A DNA stretch of 64,000 nucleotides from Hygrocybe punicea (lineage: Eukaryota; Basidiomycota; Agaricomycetes; Agaricales; Hygrophoraceae). The notes beneath the pieces were generated by a model. That model searched no databases. It worked only from the letters and a program-made list of their open reading frames with translations, and was not told where the DNA came from. Of this stretch, positions 23,592-34,123 are shown one piece after another. Numbering within the stretch: the first letter of the stretch is position 1; the number at the start of each line of letters is the position of its first letter. Both the position numbers and the translations under genes were made by a program. The DNA is taken from contig OY744468.1 of the NCBI GenBank assembly GCA_963556145.1, positions 3,100,001 through 3,164,000 on the forward strand, given 5' to 3'.

Positions 23592-23601
23592 TTTATATAT
23601 A
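23592..23601 (-). promoter_or_regulatory. TATA box upstream of the small membrane protein gene
   Basis: TATATATAAA on the minus strand, about 82-91 bp upstream of the ATG at 23510. Confidence 0.5.
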
Positions 23602-24109
23602 CGCCCCGTGGAGCAAGTTCCGCTATTCCATCCCACAAGCACATGGTTCCTGGGCCGTTGATATACAGCGCACGTCCCTAAGCATGGAAACCCTCTATTG
23701 GACCTATTCTAGCCTCGACATGCTGCGATTCATTGCAAAACATCCCGATTTATGTGTATCTCCATTGCGATGCAACTGCGATATGCGCGCGATACAGGCA
23801 ATAATTTGACATTACGGTGATTTTCTTCGGAGCGCTTCGGCCCCCTTCGGAAACATATTTCGAGCCTCTCCGACATCATCCACACTTATACCATTCACCC
23901 TATTCCATTCCGATTCCGTTCCGGTTCCAGGGAAGTCTTTATGCGACATGTTTCACTTATTTCAAACATTATAGCTCCTATCCTCTAGATATTTTGGAAA
24001 TTGCTTTGCATGGTGCTATACCCTTTGTTTCAGTTCCATTTCATCCCTATTGCACCATAGTTCTGTCTGTTACATTTTTCAACTCCGCAACTCCGATTCC
24101 GACTCCACT

Positions 24110-25033
24110 ACCCACGATGACGATTCCACTTTACCTTCCTTTTTCATTTCCTTTTACCTTTTGTCTTCTTTTGGACATCATTGTTTATTCTTGTCCTTGT
24201 TCTCTTTTTATCCTTTCTTCTTCTAGAACAATCCAGACCAACCATGGACACATCCCCACATTACCTTGCTGTAACCGAATAGTCGCCTTGCCAATGGACG
24301 TCACTTTCATTGTCTTCGCTGTACAACATACTGTCTTCCCAAACCAACGCACAATGGCTATCCTCACCAAACAGTTCATAACTGTAATGATCATTGTTGC
24401 CATAGCGATCACCTTCCTGATCGGTTTCTACATCGTCATGATTTGCCTCTGGAAAAGGCAACCTTCCTTCATTGATGAAACCGACATCCACCTCGACAGT
24501 ATACTGACACGTAATTGACAATTGCCATTCCTGGATATTTGGTTTCCATATTCATACCCTGTGCCTACCATTATCCTCCCTGACGATCCGACGACATTCC
24601 TCACCTGCATGCGAACTCTGAACAATCCCCGATCACGAGACATTTCACTGTTCTCTCTAATCCGACCATTGCCGGAGCATACTCTTTTGGACTTCGACCA
24701 CAGACCATACGACTTCCCAAACAGTGAACCAACCCCTATCGCATATTGTTCGCACGACATCGCTTCATTGCAGTACCCGATGACTTGTTCCCACAGCTTG
24801 TCACCTGTGCCCATGACTCGAAACCTGGACCCACGTTCATTTATCCTTTTCCATCTATAATCTTGATACCTCCCACACTCACTTACAACAATACCCTTTC
24901 TTGGACGAATACCGACATCAGGTGGACCACGTTGTTCTACACACAGGACAAGACATCACCCCTCGATACGTCATTGACACAGACATCGTCATCCGGTACA
25001 GCTTATGCTGTTCACATGTCTGACCTCGACTAG
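24110..25033 (+). other. unassigned open frames in the transposon interior
   Basis: Several open frames overlap here on both strands. On the plus strand one contains a hydrophobic stretch (VMIIVAIAITFLIGFYIVMI) followed by a short charged tail that ends at 24516-24518; another ends at 25031-25033 after YAVHMSDLD. On the minus strand 24261-24814 is open and acidic. I could not build a spliced model covering them and recognise no domain. They may be remnants of a transposon gene or an unknown membrane protein. Confidence 0.3.
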
Positions 25034-26461
25034 CCCACTGTCTTAGTTGGTTTTTCCTCCATACATTCCTTTATTTTCTTTCATACCACCAACCTTGTCG
25101 CTATATCCACACGACCTCAAGACACTCCCTTCACCAATCCCACACTGGACAATACCCCTCTTCGACCCGACTGTGCACCGCACTTGCCAGACTGTGCATT
25201 TGCCCATTACAGCAAGTGTAGACCCTGAATAGGCAATTCTGCACATCACATGATCCGATGACAAATCATCCGAGTCATCCGGACCCCCTCTATTCCTCAA
25301 TGACACCCGGGCCTCCAGTTGGATCACGAGAACATCGACATGAGGACGCCTCATGTCCGCCTCATGGTGAAAACATGGTGTAGTTGGACATGTTGTAGCT
25401 TCATGGTTGGATTCCCATTTACCTCCCCTCAAGTCCATTCACTATATCTACTGTCCTTGTTGTTGGTTCGGACTTTTTCTTCTTTTCCTTTCCTTACGTT
25501 TAGTCTGGTTCTTGGGGCAGACTCATCTTGTTTTGGGTAACCCCCACGGCTCGCAATGACATTAGACCTTGACCCCCCCCCACTTGTAGCAGTGTTGTCT
25601 TAGTTATAAGCAACAATGAAACTGCTGTTCTCTCTTCTGGAAACCGATCCCCTGTTAAGTTGATTGTTGCCGGAGCCCGCTGCAGAAGCGATCCGTAACA
25701 CTATCGCACGCCATCTATTTGTCTTGCCTTCTTCACCCTTTATTGTCCTAACAACCAACTTCGCATAAATACCCCCTATAGTTTACATACTAGAGAGACG
25801 TCTTGTATACCCCTGATTCCAGTCTATCATATCACCTCTTTACTGCACCGTCCATGTGATAGCTCCGCTATGCTCTATTAAACTTTGCGTTCCTTCTACA
25901 AAGTGCTACATATACGCTGAAAACATCGCCGACTGTTTCGCACACGCCGTGCACATCGGAAACATCATAGCCACTATCCAGAGCACCTCTGAGTATTTTT
26001 ACTAACCTTTTGGATTGAGATTGAACCCCTCAGAATTCGTACAGCACTGTGGTAGAGTTGGTATTTGATTCCGTTCACATTACCGCAGTGCACCCTTTCA
26101 CCGTCACTGAAGCAGCAGCAGCCATCATGCAATGTCTGTTTTGCAGCGCGGTTTCCTCCAGGCAAGGAAAGAGAATTAATGAAAGCGCACAAGAAAGCTG
26201 CTGACCCAGATCAATGCCCTGGTACTCATGCTCGCTTTCTGCCGGCGATGAAGCCATCAAGTCTGTGTGCATTGTAGATGCGGGCTCAGGGTGGCTTCGG
26301 AACAATAAAGAAGATGATCCTAACCTAGGAGTGTCAGCATAGAAGTGACTGTTGATAATCAGTGTCGGGAATAGTAGTAAAAGGTGAAATGTAAGTAAAA
26401 TATAAAGCCGCTGCCTAAAACTGGACAAATAATATCAAACCCAACGATGAACGGACTGAAA

Positions 26462-27047
26462 ACGGATAAATAATGATGAACCCGACGATGTCGGGTACGG
26501 CGGGTCGGGTCGGGTCGGGTCGGAAACGATGAACAAATAATAGAACAAGGATAAAGACGACGAAGTGAACTACGAAAAGCTAAGGGTCTACAAGGACGAG
26601 GATTAGAAGGGACTAAAACATGATTCTGACTATGAGGAAACAGGGACTAAGGGTATCTCTTTTTTTTTTTGTACGGTCATTGGGGACCGTTTTTATAGTA
26701 CATGAGTGTGTAGTCTACTTTTGGACATGTCTATTTCGGCCAATAGAAACTACAAAGAGAAGATGGAATGGGGATGTGGAAAGGGGGGTTGCAAAGCGAC
26801 ATAGACAGGAAAATGGAGGGGAAAAGGAATATCCAAGAAAAAGATCTGAAATCTCACATATATCTCCAAAGGGACGAGGGGATGGGTATATAAGGCAAGT
26901 CCGAAGTCGGGGATCGAGTCCGATGAGATCCATCTCCTATTATCAGAACTCCGGGGCTTCTGAGGCTGCCAGATTTGGTCCAAAAGCAGCTGTCACAAAG
27001 CGGCATGTGTCGGGTCATGTCAGTCACATCGGGTCACGTCACGTCGG
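26462..27047. repeat. TCGGGT-rich arm (right), including GGGTC x 4
   Basis: A run of GGGTC units lies at about 26499-26521, and CGGGTC or TCGGGT words recur to 27047. They are the complement of the words in 22441-22960, giving the interior an inverted symmetry. Confidence 0.5.
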
Positions 27048-27328
27048 GTTGGAATGGGGATCGTTTGGAAGTGTCAGGTTTGTCCGGATTTGTGAGATAT
27101 CGACGGTATGGACTCAGGGGAACGTTGAGTCTCTACAGCATTGTGTGCGGGGTGTCGAGATAGCCCATGGTCGATGTGATGGTTGTGGAATGACTGGGTT
27201 CAATGGAGGAAGGTTGCCACCACCGCTTTCTTGAGCGCGGAATGGGGGAAGTGGGTGAAGGACATCTCTGGCAAATGGGCCTGGAACTGGCTGCAGGAGA
27301 CTTTGATGGTGGCACTGGCTGAGCCAGT

Positions 27329-27862
27329 TTAGCGGTCGCGAGCGAAGCAAATGGGTTTGGAAGACCGGGCACGATCAGTTTGAATGTAAAGGAGAACGGC
27401 ATGCCGGCTGGTATCTCCACCACCAGTGCTTTGCAGGTGCTGGTGCCAGTGTCCACATTTGGCACTGGTACTGGTGCTGGTGTTGGTGCTGGTGCCGGTG
27501 TCCACATTGGTGCTGGTGTCAGTGTCGGTGCTGGTGTCGGTGCTGCTGCTGGTGCCAGCATTGATGCTGGTGCCAGCATTGATGCTGGTGCCAGCATTGA
27601 TGCTGGCACTGGTGTGTTGCTGGGGATGGTGCCTGGTGCTGGTATCCATGCTGGCACTGGTGAGAGAGGGGACAGAGCAAGAGGGAGAGGGAGACACTTA
27701 CCGACAGGTGTGGGTATGGATGTGAGGGGTTCTGTCGTGATGGAAGTTGCGAGGGATGAAGCAGAGGGCATTCCCGTCCAGCCAAGGAATGCGGTCACCG
27801 TTGGATTTGACAGGTGGACAGTGAGTGATTGCGATCGCTGTTTGAGTCGGTGAGGAGACCAT
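27329..27862 (-). CDS. hypothetical repeat-containing protein inside the transposon, about 162 aa
   Basis: Exons 27862-27702 and 27656-27329 join across a good intron (GTAAGT donor, long pyrimidine tract, CAG acceptor) to 489 bases, 162 residues. The N-terminal part (MVSSPTQTAIAITHCPPVKS) is unlike anything I recognise; the second exon encodes repeats SINAGT three times from an 18-bp DNA repeat, then threonine/serine-rich sequence. The other minus-strand frame through exon 2 is also open and ends with plausible protein sequence (ALVVEIPAGMPFSFTFKLIV), so the correct frame is uncertain. Function unknown. Confidence 0.3.
27551..27604. repeat. 18-bp tandem repeat x 3 within a GGTGCT-rich minisatellite
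   Basis: Three exact copies of GGTGCCAGCATTGATGCT lie in a wider GGTGCTGGTGTC-like tract (about 27439-27663) that keeps all minus-strand frames open. Confidence 0.9.
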
Positions 27863-28055
27863 GCGCGACAAATAAATAAACGGGATTTACACACGACATT
27901 TCATTTGAGCAGGTGAAGCGAGAGATATTGGGAAGATGCAAGTGTGCGGTGGTGGAGGAAAATGAACCGTGGACAAACTGCAAAGTCAGGACTTAAGAAA
28001 AATTTGCTCAAGTTCACTCAGATGTATCTATTGGGGTCGCAGGGCCATGTAGACT

Positions 28056-28165
28056 AGAACTATATAGCAAAGACGCTATTCTATGTAGTGCTATGGAGTG
28101 CTATGTAGGGTGCCTTGTTGCTATAAGTGCTATGGTAGTGCTATGACCGTTATGGATATTTCGAT
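28056..28165. repeat. right subterminal array of CTATGTAG / GTGCTATG words
   Basis: About eight copies of CTATGTAG, GTGCTATG and near-variants lie in 110 bp, mirroring the array at 21675-21830 near the other end of the element. Confidence 0.75.
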
Positions 28166-28585
28166 TTGCTATAACCTAAAATCAGGTTTTGCTGATGTAT
28201 GTCACATCACACATTTCCAAAAATGGAAGTCAATATTGCCGAGGGCGCAATTTTCATAGAATCCTCGCAAGTCTGTCTGCTATGATGCTAGGAGGCCAAA
28301 GCTTTTGTGGAATGAGGTGGAATTGTCCAGAAACGAGGAGGATAGCAATGAAGAAGACGACGAGTAGATAAGACAATGGTAGTGTGACGTGACAGTGTTT
28401 CAAGGACTGGTTTTCCATTTGATAAGAACTTTTTGTAAAGATTATCCTCGATCTTGCTGGTTATTCAATCAATCCACTCAACATTGACAGCAATTCTGTA
28501 GATTGCACTAGGGAGGTGAATATCTACTACACCGATTTCTATAGATATGTATCTAATTTGACTTATGCACCAGACAAAATTTGAG

Positions 28586-28637
28586 TGTTTCAAGGACCGG
28601 TGGATGACTGTAGTATAATTAGACTGGTAGTGTGGGA
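28586..28637 (-). repeat. outer element, right terminal inverted repeat (intact, 52 bp)
   Basis: TGTTTCAAGGACCGGTGGAT... through GGTAGTGTGGGA. It is the uninterrupted copy of the end that in the left repeat is split by the nested element, and so shows the pre-insertion site. Confidence 0.85.
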
Positions 28638-28679
28638 AGGGTGAGTGCGCTGGGAAACTGTCCCAAGCTTTAAGCTCTC

Positions 28680-29999
28680 ATGTCGCAGATCTTAGCCCAT
28701 ATTCCACCGACGCTCCAATGGCCGGTTGTCCTTTGCATTGCATCCACAGCAGCAACATTCGTCCTTTCCGTTATTACGGGCAATGTCTCCCAAGTTGACA
28801 GAGTCTGGACGTTCTTGCCAGCCATTTATACGGCTTATTTTGCCTTCTTACCCCTCTGGCCAGCCCAACCCACGCTTCTGTTGTTTCCATACACCCCTAA
28901 GGAAGTGAGGTCTCTGGTTGCTGGTAGTTCTAGCCCGAGGGCACTCTTGATGTTTGTGCTTGTGGTACGTGCTACCCCTCCATTCCAACAACTCTGTATT
29001 CATCCATTCCAGACATTATGGATGATTCGGTCAGTGGTGTGCTGCTGCTTCCCATAGTAATCCACAACTATTCCAGATTAACCTACAATACGTGGAGGCG
29101 TGGACTCTTTAATTTGTGCGTGGGTTACCTAACATCCCACCATCTTGCACCTAACGCAACTGTGATACGAAAGCAAGGAAGAAGACTATCGCTGGGCCAT
29201 TATACGTCAACAAATTCCGGCCTGGCTGTTTCCCGTCTTCAACTTCTCCTTCATAGGTATTCCCTTCCTCCTCCTGTGTCCCCATCTAACATCTGGTTCT
29301 CCACTCAGCCGCGACCCAAAACGTCATCCTTCTTCTCCTGGGAATCCCCGCCTACTACGCAGTACACCAGCCGCACACGCCTCTCGTGATCTCTGACCTT
29401 GTCTTGGCCCTCCTTGCCCTTCTGACCCTCGCCTTTGAGTTCACTGCTGATAATCAGCAATACTCCTTCCAGACCTACAAGCACACTGGAGCCCGCGTGC
29501 AGAACGACTGGCTCGGTGCCCGCATCCAGTGGACGCCGGCGGATGCGAAGCGTGGCTTTGTGACGCGTGGCCTGTGGGCATGGTCCCGACACCCCAACTT
29601 CTTCTGCGAGCAACTGTTCTGGGTGCGCTTAGTCACTGTGTTTCCCTCCATCGTACTCACCGCCAGCAACAGATCATCATAACTCTCTTTCCACTGATGG
29701 CCCCGGACAGCCCCACGCTTCCGGCGCTCCCGCTCACTTCTGCCGCGCCCTTTTACCCTCTCGCCCCCGCAATCGTATTGTGCACGCTTTTCTTTTACTC
29801 CACACTCTTCACCGAATCCATCTCGCTGGGCAAGTACCCCGTGCCGTATGCCGCGTACCAACAGCGTGTTGCGATGTTCGTTCCGCTGCTCACCCCCATG
29901 TTGGGGCTGCTGTTACTACTCAAAGGGAAGAAGCAGGAGGTGGATAGGCTTGTATATGGAAGTAGGAAGGATGACATGAAGAGTGGTAAGACGAAATAG
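28680..29999 (+). CDS. DUF1295 / steroid 5-alpha-reductase-like integral membrane protein
   Basis: Exon 1 is 28680-28964 (MSQILAHIPPTLQWPVVLCI...), followed by several short exons: TLWMIR, LTYNTWRRGLFNFKEEDYRW, a hydrophobic FPVFNFSFI segment, then a long exon with VQNDWLGARIQWTPADAKRG, RGLWAWSRHPNFFCEQLFW, and a last exon to the TAG at 29997-29999. The TYNTWRRG...EEDYRW and GLWAWSRHPNFFCEQ patterns are hallmarks of the DUF1295 family, related to steroid 5-alpha-reductases and isoprenylcysteine methyltransferases. The substrate is not known. At least five hydrophobic segments predict an ER-type membrane protein. The acceptor before KEEDYRW is the AAAG at about 29174, not the AAG a few bases later, which would lose the motif. 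The start codon is 42 bp beyond the transposon end. Confidence 0.88.
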
Positions 30000-30393
30000 T
30001 ATTGAAAGATGGGATGTATTAAATTGCTTTGCCAAACACTTTGATTCTGATGCATGTCACCTTGATCACAATTTTCCAGTATCTACAATTGCTATAAAAG
30101 GTTGCTCGTCAGTGAAGCAGGATCGGTTATATTTACCGAAGGTGGATATCACTTGAACTTGGGTGCAGTCACAGATCTACTGAGGCATCACTGACTTCAA
30201 TGGAGGACGGAATAATCATGAGTGGAAAACTTGAACGTCGCACAAAAATGAGCAACTCCAGCAGGGCTACTCCGCGAGGTTTTTCAATGCACACAGCCAG
30301 CACAGTTACACAAGGATCGTCCACTTATAATAGTCCCTTAAGAGACAAATGTTGCTTCAAGGAGAAACAAAATTTAAAATATTTGGCGTCACA
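30000..30393. other. intergenic between convergent genes
   Basis: 3' regions of the DUF1295 gene and the trimethyllysine dioxygenase gene. Only short unconvincing frames; no repeats noticed. Confidence 0.5.
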
Positions 30394-32404
30394 TTAGAGG
30401 GCAAGATGCCAAACGCTGCGTTCGTTGGCATCCAAAGGGATATTGCCTGTCGGCCCACCGCTAGATTCGGGGCTAAATTTCTCTCTGAGAACCGCCAGCT
30501 TCGAGCGGTACTCGTCGATACCGATGTAGGCGCCGCACATTCTGCGTTTGCCGTCAAATGCCGACCGACCGTGCAGCACGCGGTGGTTGTCGAGTACTAG
30601 ACAAAAGAGCGAAAAGAAAAAAAGGTTACATCGCAAAACCGCAAATAAAAGAAATGGACGTCACTGACCAACAGCTGTACCTGCAGACAACTGGACCCAA
30701 TATTCGGAATCTGGGCTCGTAAGCGATGAATACCAGGTCCTAATGGCGTGGTACCTGATGTGGCCTGATGTCAGCGGCAGCTGGAAGACCGGAATGGGTC
30801 CATGAAGGGGCGGTCAGGGATCGTACGCACCACGCTTCGACCATATGTGGTTCCAGATGGTTCATCACGCTCCGATCGTCGTTATTCCACCGCACCTGCG
30901 TGAGCTCACCTGAGAACGGGTCATGCCCGAGGACCGGATATCCGCTGGCGGGACTGGGGCGGTAAAGCGCGGAGGACTCGCCTGCGGCGTGGGCGGGCAC
31001 GGGGACGCGAGACAGGAGGTCATATACGTCGGGGTGGAGTTCCTTCAGGATTGACGCTACGTAGAACCCGTCTACGAGGAGAGTTGCCCCACCTGTGCCA
31101 TGCGTGTGTGAGAGGAGGTGGAAGAGCTGGAGTCCACAGGGGTCGGTCTACCCAGGGAGGTCAGTATCGCAAAATGGCGGATGGAGAGAGGCTCACGAAG
31201 TATGTGTTGTCGGTATGGGCGCCGAGGGCCAGGGTTGTGTAGGCTGTATCACCCTTGGCGAGGTCAGAAGTGAAATCCCAGAACTTGCCATCTGAGATAA
31301 AGTTAGCGAGGTGAGCCGTTATACCGTTGAAAGTGCATACATTGTGTCTGGCGGATGAAACCGATCCTTTCGGAGAGCTGCTCCGTTGCCTCTGGAGTCG
31401 GAGGAACTTGAGAGATAAAGCAGAATCCAAATCGATCCTTAGATCAAGTCGTGAGTGTGGCTGGTTGGATTTGAGATGGAAAGACATACGACATTCGATA
31501 GCCATTTGAAAAGCCCGCGTCCGTCTTGCGACATGGCTTCTTCGTACGTTACAGAGGGCGGTGATTTATCGATCTTGGAACCCCACAGGATTTTCCTGCA
31601 GAAAAGGATTAGATGTCCAGACAAGAACAATGTGAAACAGTACCGCACTCGGTGCGCAATACCGCTGGTTGTTTGGGTGGGTCGTAAGAGTTTTTCTGGA
31701 GCCACGACCAAGGGTATAGCGATACGTGAGGGTGAGAGGAAGCCCCTTTACGATGGCTCACATCAGTAGACTGACAGAACAACAGAGGAGTATCACATCA
31801 CATGAGACCTCTAGACCTTGCGGTTTTGAATGGACGTGGACGGGCTTGATATCGGGAGGGATCTATTTTACATCGGTACATTCACGAAGTCAAAATTGTT
31901 GCATGACCTGCCTCGAATGTGTTGACCAGGCGTTGCTTTGTGATGGCGTGAAAACATGAGGGACATCGACAGTGGTCCCTTAACCATATGTGATGGCTGG
32001 TTTGCCATCACGATACAAGTCAAAAAGTGCCAGAAGCAAGAACTCTTGATAGCGTACAATCGTGACCAGGTGCGGGTGTTCCAACCAATGGAAACCTTTT
32101 GTTCGTCCATGCTTGTGATGGGAAGATCGTCTGAGAGAACCTCTGGTATAGGCTGAGGCTGCTCTGCCTCTGGGCAATTCGATGTTAGCGCCGCAGCTGA
32201 AGCAGCCAATCGAGCCCGATGAGCCACTAATCCCCTATAGAGATAGATTGGAGGTGGATGCTAGAAAGACGAAGAACAGTTATGAAGATGAAGGGTAAAT
32301 GGAAATCGCAGCCTGCATACGAAGAGTCCTTGTTGCGACTGTACTCCGGGCGCGCTAACCCTCCGAGTCCAAGTCCAGGATGGAGAAAGACGATATTTCC
32401 ACAT
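30394..32404 (-). CDS. Trimethyllysine dioxygenase (carnitine biosynthesis)
   Basis: The model starts at the ATG at 32404 (MWKYRLSPSWTWTRRVSAPG, a mitochondrial-type presequence; exon 32404-32321) and continues in about ten exons to the TAA at 30394-30396. Motifs: FHHIWLRDHCRCPSC (N-terminal zinc-type site), LYPWSWLQKNSYDPP, ILWGSKIDKSPPSV, DRFGFCFI, GKFWDFTSDLAKGDTAYT, the iron-binding HTDNTYF and the distal histidine in DNHRVLHGRSAF. This is the Fe(II)/2-oxoglutarate enzyme that hydroxylates trimethyllysine, the first step of carnitine synthesis; gamma-butyrobetaine hydroxylase is the close alternative, but the order and spacing fit TMLH better. The intron after KQRLVNTFE starts with GC (GCAGGT). 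Apparent frame breaks at 31990-32040 and 31740-31800 are resolved by 61- and 64-nt introns. It is divergent from ILV5 with 142 bp between starts. Confidence 0.88.
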
Positions 32405-32546
32405 CGTTGGCTCTCGGCTCCAGTGGCAAGTAAGGCTGGCGAAAGCCTGCAAGTTATACGACTTACTATTATCAGTCCTAAATCAGGTCGCTGATGTTGA
32501 TCCATCAAATCGAGCCTGGAACCCAAAAATAAATTTGAAGTTGACC

Positions 32547-34123
32547 ATGACCTCCCTCGCATCCCGCTCTGCTGCACAAGCCCTGCGCGCTGCCTCCCGT
32601 CGTGCTCCTCGCGCATTATCCAAAGTTTACACGAAGCCTGCACAGACGGCCTTGTATTCCATACTTGCGCAGGCAACCGCATCCAAGCTACAACAATCCA
32701 CCGTCCAAGTTGGTCTCTTGTTAATTCCTAGACACTGCAAAAATTGACATTTATTCAAGTTGGCTCGTGGAATAAAAACCCTCGACTTTGCGGGTACAAA
32801 GGAGATTGTGTATGAGCGTAGTGACTGGCCTCTGGCCAAGCTTCAGGACTACTTCAAAAATGACACGCTCGCTCTTATTGGATACGGGTCCCAGGGCCAT
32901 GGTCAAGGTTTGAACGCCCGTGACAATGGCCTCAATGTGATCATTGGTGTCCGCAAAGATGGAGAAAGTTGGAAACAGGCCATGGAGGACGGTTGGGTAC
33001 CTTCACATTCTCCGTTCATCTTACTGCAGCTTACCGAGTCACAGGTCCCCGGAGAGACTTTGTTCCCTATCGAGGAAGCTATCAAAAAAGGGACGATCAT
33101 CATGAATCTGCTTTCTGACGCTGCTCAGTCCCAGACATGGTCTACCCTCGCACCACTCATTACGAAGGGAAAAACCCTCTATTTCTCGCACGGTTTCTCC
33201 GTCGTGTATAAGGAGGACACTAAAGTCATTCCTCCCCCTGATATCGATGTCATCCTTGTTGCGCCTAAGGGTTCTGGTCGTACCGTCCGCACCCTCTTCA
33301 AGGAAGGTCGTGGTATCAACTCCAGTGTTGCCGTCTTCCAGGACGTAACGGGCAAAGCCAAGGAAAAAGCCGTCGCTCTTGGTGTTGGTATCGGATCTGG
33401 ATACATGTACGAGACCACCTTTGAGAAGGAAGTGTTCTCCGACTTATACGGCGAACGTGGCGTGGTACGTACTTTACACTGTGCCTACATAAACATCCCT
33501 CAATTTATTTTACTTTCGCAGTTGATGGGAGCTATCCGTGCGTGCTGTTCTTTACGTCTCTAATCTTATCATACTTGGTTTGACGATTCTTTTCTCAGAG
33601 GGGTTATTCCTCGCACAGTACCAGGTTTTGCGCAACAACGGCCACTCTCCGTCAGAAGCTTTCAACGAGACTGTAGAGGAGGCCACTCAGTCCCTTTACC
33701 CCTTGATCGGCGAGAAAGGGTGAGTTTGCTTCGAAACTCCAATTCTCGTGTGTTGGTGCCTAATGTATCTTGTTAAGCATGGACTACATGTATAACGCGT
33801 GTTCGACTACAGCTCGTCGCGGTGCTCTCGATTGGGCACCCATCTTCGAAAAAGCAAACCTGCCCATTTTTGAAAGACTCTACGAGAGCGTGAAGAACGG
33901 CACAGAGACTCGCAAGGCACTCGAATTCAATGGACGTGTAACGTATCGCCAAGATCTTTCGAAGGAACTGAAGCAGATTGATGACCAGGAGATCTGGCGG
34001 GCTGGTATGTGGTCTCGCTGATTTGTCTCTCCCTTCGACACATGTTTGATGGTTGGTTCTTTCCATTTTTGAACTACAGGGAAGACAGTTCGGTCACTGC
34101 GCCCAGACTCGAAAGCTGATTAA
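32547..34123 (+). CDS. ILV5: Ketol-acid reductoisomerase, mitochondrial
   Basis: Seven exons (32547-32708, 32760-32996, 33045-33464, 33522-33537, 33599-33719, 33778-34004, 34080-34123) total 1,227 bases and encode 408 residues. N-terminal MTSLASRSAAQALRAASRRA is a mitochondrial presequence. RGIKTLDFAGTKEIVYERSD, the NADP(H)-binding GYGSQGHGQGLNARDNG, SDAAQSQTW, SHGFSV, VAPKGSGRTVR and GSGYMYETTFEKEVFSDLYGERG are diagnostic. It makes dihydroxy-isovalerate and -methylvalerate in valine/isoleucine synthesis. The 16-nt exon 33522-33537 (LMGAI plus one base) is essential to the catalytic region. The second intron (32997-33044) is 48 nt without a stop, so failing to remove it would insert 16 residues. 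Confidence 0.97.

Larger units (their letters stand above)
19780..28637. mobile_element. large terminal-inverted-repeat element (8.86 kb, with nested insertion)
   Basis: The two ends match as inverted repeats over 52 bp (right copy 28586-28637; left copy split into 19780-19806 and 21325-21351 by a nested element). Further in, 21648-21666 and 28181-28199 are a 19-bp perfect inverted match (TACATCAGCAAAACCTGAT), and both ends carry arrays of CTATGTAGC/GTGCTATG words. Without the insert the element is about 7.34 kb. The flanks give AAGGTG on the left and AGGGTG on the right, at best an imperfect 6-bp target duplication. I recognise no transposase; inside are a spliced small membrane protein gene, a repeat-rich short gene and unassigned frames. 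It could be a non-autonomous or decayed DNA transposon. Confidence 0.75.

Noticed and set aside
23817..24521. idea that the hydrophobic frame is a retroviral-type envelope or pheromone receptor
   Set aside because: Only one transmembrane helix and none of the family motifs; left unassigned.
25580..25990. possible LTR with a TATA-like CATAAATACCCC
   Set aside because: No second copy, primer-binding site or flanking duplication in the window; cannot be supported.
31740..32050. apparent frame breaks in the trimethyllysine dioxygenase gene
   Set aside because: Introns of 61 and 64 nt with branch-like sites rejoin FHHIWLRDHC and LEVSWASSH; no pseudogene signs remain.
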